A stretch of DNA of 9,903 bases, taken from contig NZ_CAKVJB010000053.1 of the NCBI RefSeq assembly GCF_934754935.1, positions 1 through 9,903 of the forward strand, read 5' to 3'. Under the pieces are notes generated by a model. That model had not been told where the DNA came from. It did not search any database and saw only the letters and a list, made by a program, of their open reading frames with translations. Both the position numbers and the translations under genes were made by a program. The stretch's first letter is position 1. Every line of letters begins with the position of its first letter. The stretch is from an uncultured Holdemanella sp. Its GTDB lineage: Bacteria > Bacillota_I > Bacilli_A > Erysipelotrichales > Erysipelotrichaceae. Positions 7,181-9,903 of the stretch are shown here, piece by piece.

Positions 7181-7190
7181 GATTTTTTTT
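7107..7190 (+). ncRNA. Structured leader or small RNA upstream of the hydrophobic peptide
   Basis: The RNA would begin with a 6-bp hairpin, TGCTAC-TGGAT-GTAGTA (7107-7123). CCTCTGAATT (7133-7142) is next. It can pair over 5 bp with the AGAGG of the peptide's ribosome site and over 10 bp with AATTCAGAGG at 7353-7362. A second hairpin follows, ATCTGC/GCAGAT (7153-7158 with 7170-7175), extended by A-rich and T-rich arms, then eight T. Either a free small RNA of about 84 nt ends here, or the hairpin is an attenuator/leader structure that RNA polymerase reads past to make the peptide mRNA. The sequence alone does not decide between them. Confidence 0.5.
7143..7190. terminator. Terminator-like hairpin in the leader, symmetrical on both strands
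   Basis: ATCTGC (7153-7158) pairs with GCAGAT (7170-7175). On the + strand the stem is followed by CCTTCGA and eight T. On the - strand it is followed by TTC and seven T. The flanking A and T runs can also pair and extend the stem. It lies between a promoter and the peptide's ribosome site, so it would act as an attenuator if efficient. Confidence 0.6.
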
Positions 7191-7203
7191 GTAAGAGGAG
7201 AAG

Positions 7204-7311
7204 ATGTCTATGTATATATATCTATATATTGATGTTGCCATGTGTTTAATGGCACTAGTAGAAATACTAAGAATCACATTGATTATCATAGAAAAATGTA
7301 AAAGACACTAG
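7204..7311 (+). CDS. Small hydrophobic peptide with basic tail, candidate type I toxin
   Basis: A 35-residue frame from ATG 7204, or 33 residues from ATG 7210. GAGGAG (7195-7200) is 3 bases from the first ATG and 9 from the second, so 7210 is the likelier start. The peptide begins MYIYLYIDVAMCLMALVEIL, continues with a strongly hydrophobic stretch (ITLIII) and ends EKCKRH. That is one membrane-spanning helix with a charged C-terminus, as in type I toxins such as Fst, TxpA or BsrG. There is no clear sequence match to any of them that I recognise. Support comes from the ribosome site, the strong upstream -10, the convergent antisense promoter and the overlap of its stop codon with the antisense terminator stem. 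A non-toxic membrane peptide, or no translation at all, remains possible. Confidence 0.55.
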   Translation: MSMYIYLYIDVAMCLMALVEILRITLIIIEKCKRH

Positions 7312-7388
7312 CTCACCACCCCAATGGATTAAACTAGTGTCCATACATTAGTAATTCAGAGGACTGCTGTATCCAGTAGTCTTTCTGT
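7297..7388 (-). ncRNA. Candidate antisense RNA over the 3' end of the peptide gene
   Basis: A - strand promoter at 7395-7423 would start an RNA near 7388. It would run leftward to the terminator GACACTAG/CTAGTGTC (7334-7341 with 7304-7311), followed on that strand by TTTTACATTTTT. The product is about 90 nt and fully complementary to the last codons and 3' untranslated part of the peptide mRNA. Its 5' region can fold as GACTACTG-GATA-CAGCAGTC. It also repeats the sense leader's motifs CTACTGGAT and CCTCTGAATT, because the locus ends are inverted repeats. It would serve as the antitoxin RNA in a TxpA/RatA- or Fst-like layout. Transcription is predicted only. Confidence 0.55.
7304..7341 (-). 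terminator. Terminator of the antisense RNA
   Basis: A perfect 8-bp inverted repeat, GACACTAG (7304-7311) and CTAGTGTC (7334-7341), encloses a 22-base loop. Only the - strand has a T-rich tail (TTTT-ACA-TTTTT). The repeat includes the stop codon of the peptide gene. Confidence 0.65.
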
Positions 7389-7392
7389 ATTT
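7362..7392 (+). terminator. Probable terminator of the peptide mRNA
   Basis: GACTGCTG-TATC-CAGTAGTC (7362-7381) is a perfect 8-bp stem (one G-U), extendable by about 3 weak pairs, followed by the T-rich tail TTTCTGTATTT. The tail is imperfect, so termination may be partial. The stem competes with pairing of the same bases to the leader at 7109-7122. Confidence 0.55.
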
Positions 7393-7394
7393 GT

Positions 7395-7423
7395 ATTATA
7401 CCGGTAAAGTAAAGTTTATGCAA
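7395..7423 (-). promoter_or_regulatory. Promoter of the antisense RNA
   Basis: On the - strand, TTGCAT (7423-7418), a 17-base spacer and a perfect TATAAT (7400-7395). The -10 is strong and the -35 keeps only TTG of the consensus. It points into the 3' end of the peptide gene. Confidence 0.65.
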
Positions 7424-7479
7424 ATATGATGAATTAACAGAAGAAATTACGAAATGCTAAAATATAATTAACAATCAAG

Positions 7480-7509
7480 TTGATGGATACTATTTTTTCT
7501 GCATATAAT
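7480..7509 (+). promoter_or_regulatory. Promoter of the HTH/DUF module
   Basis: TTGATG (7480-7485), an 18-base spacer and TATAAT (7504-7509), 32 bases before the HTH start codon. The stretch 7424-7479 shows nothing else I can support. Confidence 0.7.
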
Positions 7510-7541
7510 TAGAATGAGAAAGAGAAAAGGAGGCCATCACT

Positions 7542-7897
7542 ATGAAGTTTGATGAATTATTTGAACAAAGAAGTCTGGTGGCTTCAAAGTTAAAAGATTG
7601 TATTAGAGATAATGGTATACTAAGGTTGCTTTTGCGGCAAAGGCCAATACTTTACTACCAACACTTGATAAGCTGTTGAATGGTAGTATAAACAGTAAAA
7701 GTTCTTTTAATCGTCATTTGCGGAAAATATTGATGACTATAGAAGATTTGATGTTGTATCATTCAACTCCTGCAAAGGCTACTTTGATAAAAGGCTATTC
7801 ACAGAGTACACTGTTGAATCAGGGAATGAATGATACGGTGAAGAAACAATATAATTTATTTTTTGATGTGCTTGGTTTATGTTCAATTTATTATTGA
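7542..7897 (+). pseudogene. XRE-like helix-turn-helix regulator gene broken by a frameshift
   Basis: AAAGGAGG lies 7 bases before ATG 7542. The frame reads MKFDELFEQRSLVASKLKDC and then IRDNG, and then leaves the family pattern and stops at 7677-7679 (45 residues). Reading one frame over from about 7616 restores a sensible protein: YTKVAFAAKANTLLPTLDKL, LNGSINSKSSFNRHLRKIL, and on to the TGA at 7895-7897, about 118 residues in all. The restored region resembles a Cro/CI-type HTH (KVAFAAKAN...LPTLDKLLNGS). A single missing T in GGT-AT at 7614-7616 explains the break. The intact protein would be a small DNA-binding regulator at the head of this module. As it stands only a truncated N-terminus could be made, unless this is a sequencing error. 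The frame after the HTH (LMLYHSTPAKATLIKGYSQS) is unassigned. Confidence 0.75.
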
Positions 7898-7934
7898 AAC
7901 AGTTCTTTTGTGTCAACTTGTAAGAGAAGGAAAA

Positions 7935-8139
7935 ATGAACATAGATAAGCTTAATGATTACAGAAAAGATATACGCAAAATTACATATAGTAAGGAGCAA
8001 GGTAATCATGCAATCGCATTAGTTACAGAACGAGTTGATAATGAATTGTTTGTCAGACTTGTGGCTGATAGAACAGTTCATATTGTTTTCTAATATGGAA
8101 AAGCGTTTAGGATTAAATGGTTTAATTTTGAATGAATAA
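7935..8139 (+). pseudogene. Very small gene of unknown function, probably frameshifted near its end
   Basis: GAAGGA precedes ATG 7935. The frame gives 52 residues (MNIDKLNDYRKDIRKITYSK to VADRTVHIVF) and stops at 8091-8093. If one T is dropped from the T4 run at 8086-8089, the reading continues as SNMEKRLGLNGLILNE to a stop at 8137-8139, directly before the next gene's ribosome region. That continuation reads like protein, so I favour a one-base insertion and an original length of about 67 residues. The 52-residue version could still be functional. I do not recognise the family. It sits 37 bases after the HTH gene and 12 bases before the next one. A longer frame from 7863 is open upstream but lacks a ribosome site. 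Confidence 0.55.
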
Positions 8140-8151
8140 GGATGGCGGCGT

Positions 8152-9231
8152 ATGAAATATACAGAAACAGGTTTTAGACCTTTGTATCATAAGTATTGTA
8201 TTTTCCCTTTGAGTGAAACAATAAGGGATGTTGTTAAAGAATATCCAGGATATGACTATGCGAATGGCGTATTAACATATGGGTATATTGATCGAGAAAC
8301 GGGTTTTAGATTGGAAATATTGTGTTGCGTACAATATACAGATTCGGATCATTATCTTCTTTATGATCCTTCATCCGATAATAGAGTTGTCGTTCAAATT
8401 GGTGCTGTGGCTGATGAAGAATATTTAGTTGTAGAGGATCCAGAAAAAGAGGAGTTTGAAGAAATCATAGATATGGTCCATTCATATGATGCGAGCAAAG
8501 AAGTTGAAGAATCGCGTTCTTTTGAATTTCTAGATGAATTTAGAAATGAATTGTATCCAGACGATGTGCTTGTACTAACAGTAAAAGAGGGGTTAACACC
8601 CGAGGGTTGTTGGGTAAGAATTACAGATTTGTATGAGGAGTGTATCATTGGTACGTTGTTGAATGAACCAAATCAGGATTTTGGCTTTCATGAAGGAGAT
8701 TCCATCGCATTTTTCTTATATGAGGATGAAGGAAATCGCTGCTTGATTTCAGATATGAATGAAAGTAAGAAATTAACAGCGGAAGATTTAGAAGATGGAA
8801 GTATGTTGTGTGATGCGATCAAATTATTTCATGAAAGGCCGAATAATGGCACATTATTTCATGTACTAGAATTATTAAGAGATAGCTATGTTTGGGTTCC
8901 TTGTAATGTGATTGTGAGTGAAAAAGATCAAAAGAATATGGAGGAAGCATCAATAGGTATGGAGCTTCAATTTGAAGAAGATGTTCGCTTGATTCCAGAT
9001 ATTTTAATGAGTGATGATGACTATTACTTTCTTGTATTTACTTCGAATCGAGAAATGGGGGAGTATGGACAACATTTCTCAAAAGTAGAAAAACATTTCT
9101 TAGAAGCCATCGCATTAGCTAGGGCAAATGATCAGGATATAAAGGGGATTGTGATTGATGCCTTTACAGAACCTATGGTGATTGATCGTGAATTGTTTGA
9201 AGTCATAGAGAACTTAAAGTCGAGATTATAA
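8152..9231 (+). CDS. Acidic cytoplasmic protein with DUF2314-like and SseB-like regions
   Basis: 359 residues, no signal peptide or membrane segment, very rich in Asp and Glu. Three parts are visible. Residues 1-125 are unassigned (aromatic-rich, YANGVLTYGYIDRETG). Residues about 135-200 resemble DUF2314: DVLVLTVKEGLTPEGCWVRI, IGTLLNEPNQDF, then a GDSIAF element. Residues about 220-359 resemble the SseB N-terminal domain family: a long helix, YVWVPCNVIV, YYFLVFTSNREMG, then HFLEAIALARA and IKGIVIDAFTEPMVI. No catalytic motif is evident. AAGGA (8138-8142) overlaps the preceding gene's probable end. The downstream gene starts one base after the stop, so the two are surely co-translated. The combination occurs in small accessory clusters, and an immunity-like role is only a guess. 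Confidence 0.75.
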   Translation: MKYTETGFRPLYHKYCIFPLSETIRDVVKEYPGYDYANGVLTYGYIDRETGFRLEILCCVQYTDSDHYLLYDPSSDNRVVVQIGAVADEEYLVVEDPEKEEFEEIIDMVHSYDASKEVEESRSFEFLDEFRNELYPDDVLVLTVKEGLTPEGCWVRITDLYEECIIGTLLNEPNQDFGFHEGDSIAFFLYEDEGNRCLISDMNESKKLTAEDLEDGSMLCDAIKLFHERPNNGTLFHVLELLRDSYVWVPCNVIVSEKDQKNMEEASIGMELQFEEDVRLIPDILMSDDDYYFLVFTSNREMGEYGQHFSKVEKHFLEAIALARANDQDIKGIVIDAFTEPMVIDRELFEVIENLKSRL

Positions 9232-9232
9232 A

Positions 9233-9616
9233 ATGGATACAATATTTTGCCCATTGTTTAAAAAGGAAGTAGACGTAATTTGGTGCATAGAAATTACAGA
9301 TGTAGCCAATGGTTTGATCAAGAAAAGAGTATTACCGGATTGTATATTGCGTATCAAAAATTTCAAAGAAATATGTAGAAATTGTCCAAATCGAGAAGAT
9401 GATAGTGATGCGATAAATCCATTTTGGAGACATGGTCATTATAAGCTTTTGATGTGTATTAAATATAATGGCCATCTAGATAATGTTCATCTAACAAAGA
9501 ATAAATTGTATGAAGTAATACGATTGGAAGGTGGTTGGTTTCGAATTTTGAATGATGCAGGAGAAGTCGAGAAATATCCGCCTTTCTTATTCGAAGTATA
9601 TAATTTCTTTGATTGA
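9233..9616 (+). CDS. Small Cys-rich protein of unknown function
   Basis: 127 residues, starting one base after the previous stop with no ribosome site of its own, so it depends on translational coupling. The N-terminal half has Cys6, Cys18, Cys37, Cys48 and Cys51 (FCPLFKKEVDVIWC, then CRNCPNR), which suggests a small metal-binding fold. The C-terminal half (YKLLMCIKYNGHLDNVHLTK, YEVIRLEGGWFRILNDAGE, YPPFLFEVY) looks like an SH3-type beta-barrel of the kind seen in many short accessory proteins. No enzymatic motif is visible. It is the last gene of the module, with a strong terminator 9 bases on. It probably acts with the acidic partner protein encoded upstream, but nothing in the sequence shows how. 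Confidence 0.75.
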   Translation: MDTIFCPLFKKEVDVIWCIEITDVANGLIKKRVLPDCILRIKNFKEICRNCPNREDDSDAINPFWRHGHYKLLMCIKYNGHLDNVHLTKNKLYEVIRLEGGWFRILNDAGEVEKYPPFLFEVYNFFD

Positions 9617-9625
9617 ATTAGAATC

Positions 9626-9661
9626 AAAAAAGCAATCGTAAAAAAATACGATTGCTTTTTT
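9626..9661. terminator. Bidirectional terminator of the HTH/DUF module
   Basis: AAAAAAGCAATCGTA (9626-9640) pairs perfectly with TACGATTGCTTTTTT (9647-9661) around a loop of six A. There is a T run on either strand. Confidence 0.92.
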
Positions 9662-9788
9662 GCTTATTTATAAATTGTATATTGTGTAAAAAGACAGTTT
9701 TTAGTTCTTTTAGAAGAAAAAACGCATCTAATTTGATGAAAATAATACGTTTTAGATGAAATAGAAACGATTTCTATAAATTTATTGA
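9662..9788. other. AT-rich spacer with no identifiable gene
   Basis: No frame with a ribosome site is seen. The only structure is a weak inverted repeat, CATCTAA (9725-9731) with TTAGATG (9752-9758), without a T run next to it. Confidence 0.5.
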
Positions 9789-9903
9789 AATTCACGATGT
9801 TTTCACATTGGACATTTATAATAGGGATTGGCTACTGGATGTAGTAACGGTGAACCCTCTGAATTAAAAAAAGAAATCTGCTTGAGTTCTCGGCAGATCC
9901 TTC
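9789..9903 (+). repeat. Direct repeat, copy 2: promoter and leader of a second peptide/small-RNA locus, cut by the window end
   Basis: This matches 7067-7180. It has a perfect TATAAT (9817-9822) and the conserved ATGT-TTTC-ACAT palindrome upstream. The leader is identical from GCTACTGGATG onward apart from C9891. The window ends inside the terminator-like hairpin, before any peptide frame could appear. The bases just after the -10 differ from copy 1 and include one length change, so this is a diverged functional copy rather than a recent exact duplication. Confidence 0.85.

Larger units (their letters stand above)
7109..7379. repeat. Inverted repeat joining the two ends of the peptide locus
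   Basis: CTACTGGAT (7109-7117) is complementary to ATCCAGTAG (7371-7379), GTAGT (7118-7122) to ACTGC (7363-7367, one G-U) and CCTCTGAATT (7133-7142) to AATTCAGAGG (7353-7362). In one RNA these give 24 pairs broken by a 3-base and a 10-base bulge, closing the mRNA end to end around the peptide frame. Fold-back inhibition in hok mRNA and the 5'-3' interaction in aapA1 mRNA are known parallels in other systems. Confidence 0.75.

Noticed and set aside
7041..7289. - strand 82-residue frame across the peptide locus
   Set aside because: It crosses a promoter, a terminator-like hairpin and the + strand ribosome site, and has no ribosome site of its own.
7863..7934. Longer N-terminus for the small gene starting at 7935
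   Set aside because: The upstream ATG has no ribosome site and overlaps the end of the HTH gene, whereas ATG 7935 has GAAGGA.
7065..9903. Repeats as a CRISPR array
   Set aside because: Only two copies, 2.7 kb apart, each containing a promoter and terminator-like hairpin, with no spacers or cas genes.
7067..9903. Composite transposon bounded by the direct repeats
   Set aside because: No transposase, terminal inverted repeats or target duplications are visible. The repeats look like RNA loci.

Overview
The window looks like part of the chromosome of an AT-rich, low-GC Gram-positive gut Firmicute. Erysipelotrichaceae or a related family is my best guess. This rests on AT-rich codon use, strong AGGAGG-type ribosome sites, lipoprotein signal peptides, a REC/HD-GYP regulator and A/T-rich Rho-independent terminators. 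It is an impression, not a phylogenetic result. All protein genes are on the + strand.

Layout. (1) 1-76 is the 3' end of a group II intron (domains V and VI), inserted just upstream of the ribosome site of the next gene. (2) 101-2227 encodes a secreted, lipid-anchored M28-type zinc peptidase with its own terminator. (3) 2264-2592 holds a hairpin that reads as a terminator only on the - strand, a decayed copy of the last codons and terminator of the peptidase gene, and a promoter. (4) 2593-6980 is a tight three-gene signalling operon: a REC-HD-GYP response regulator (probable c-di-GMP phosphodiesterase), a solute-binding lipoprotein, and a membrane hybrid histidine kinase with a C-terminal receiver. 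No ABC permease or ATPase is present, so the binding protein is probably the periplasmic-side sensor of the kinase, like a BvgS system split into separate proteins. (5) 6981-7420 is a compact RNA-rich locus. It has a promoter, a structured leader with an internal terminator-like hairpin, a 33-35 residue hydrophobic peptide with a basic tail, and a convergent promoter and terminator for a short antisense RNA over the 3' end of the peptide gene. The two ends of the locus are complementary to each other. This is the layout of a type I toxin-antitoxin system with long-distance 5'-3' folding. (6) 7480-9661 is a module of four small genes with its own promoter and terminator: a frameshifted XRE-like HTH gene, an apparently frameshifted very small gene, an acidic protein with DUF2314-like and SseB-like regions, and a Cys-rich protein of unknown function. 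(7) 9789-9903 is a near-identical second copy of the promoter and leader of the toxin-like locus, cut off by the window end.

The best candidate for an undescribed system is the convergent small-RNA/hydrophobic-peptide locus at 7067-7423 with its second copy 2.7 kb away. The two copies flank the HTH/DUF module as direct repeats. Its parts are read directly from sequence. The toxin function is an inference.
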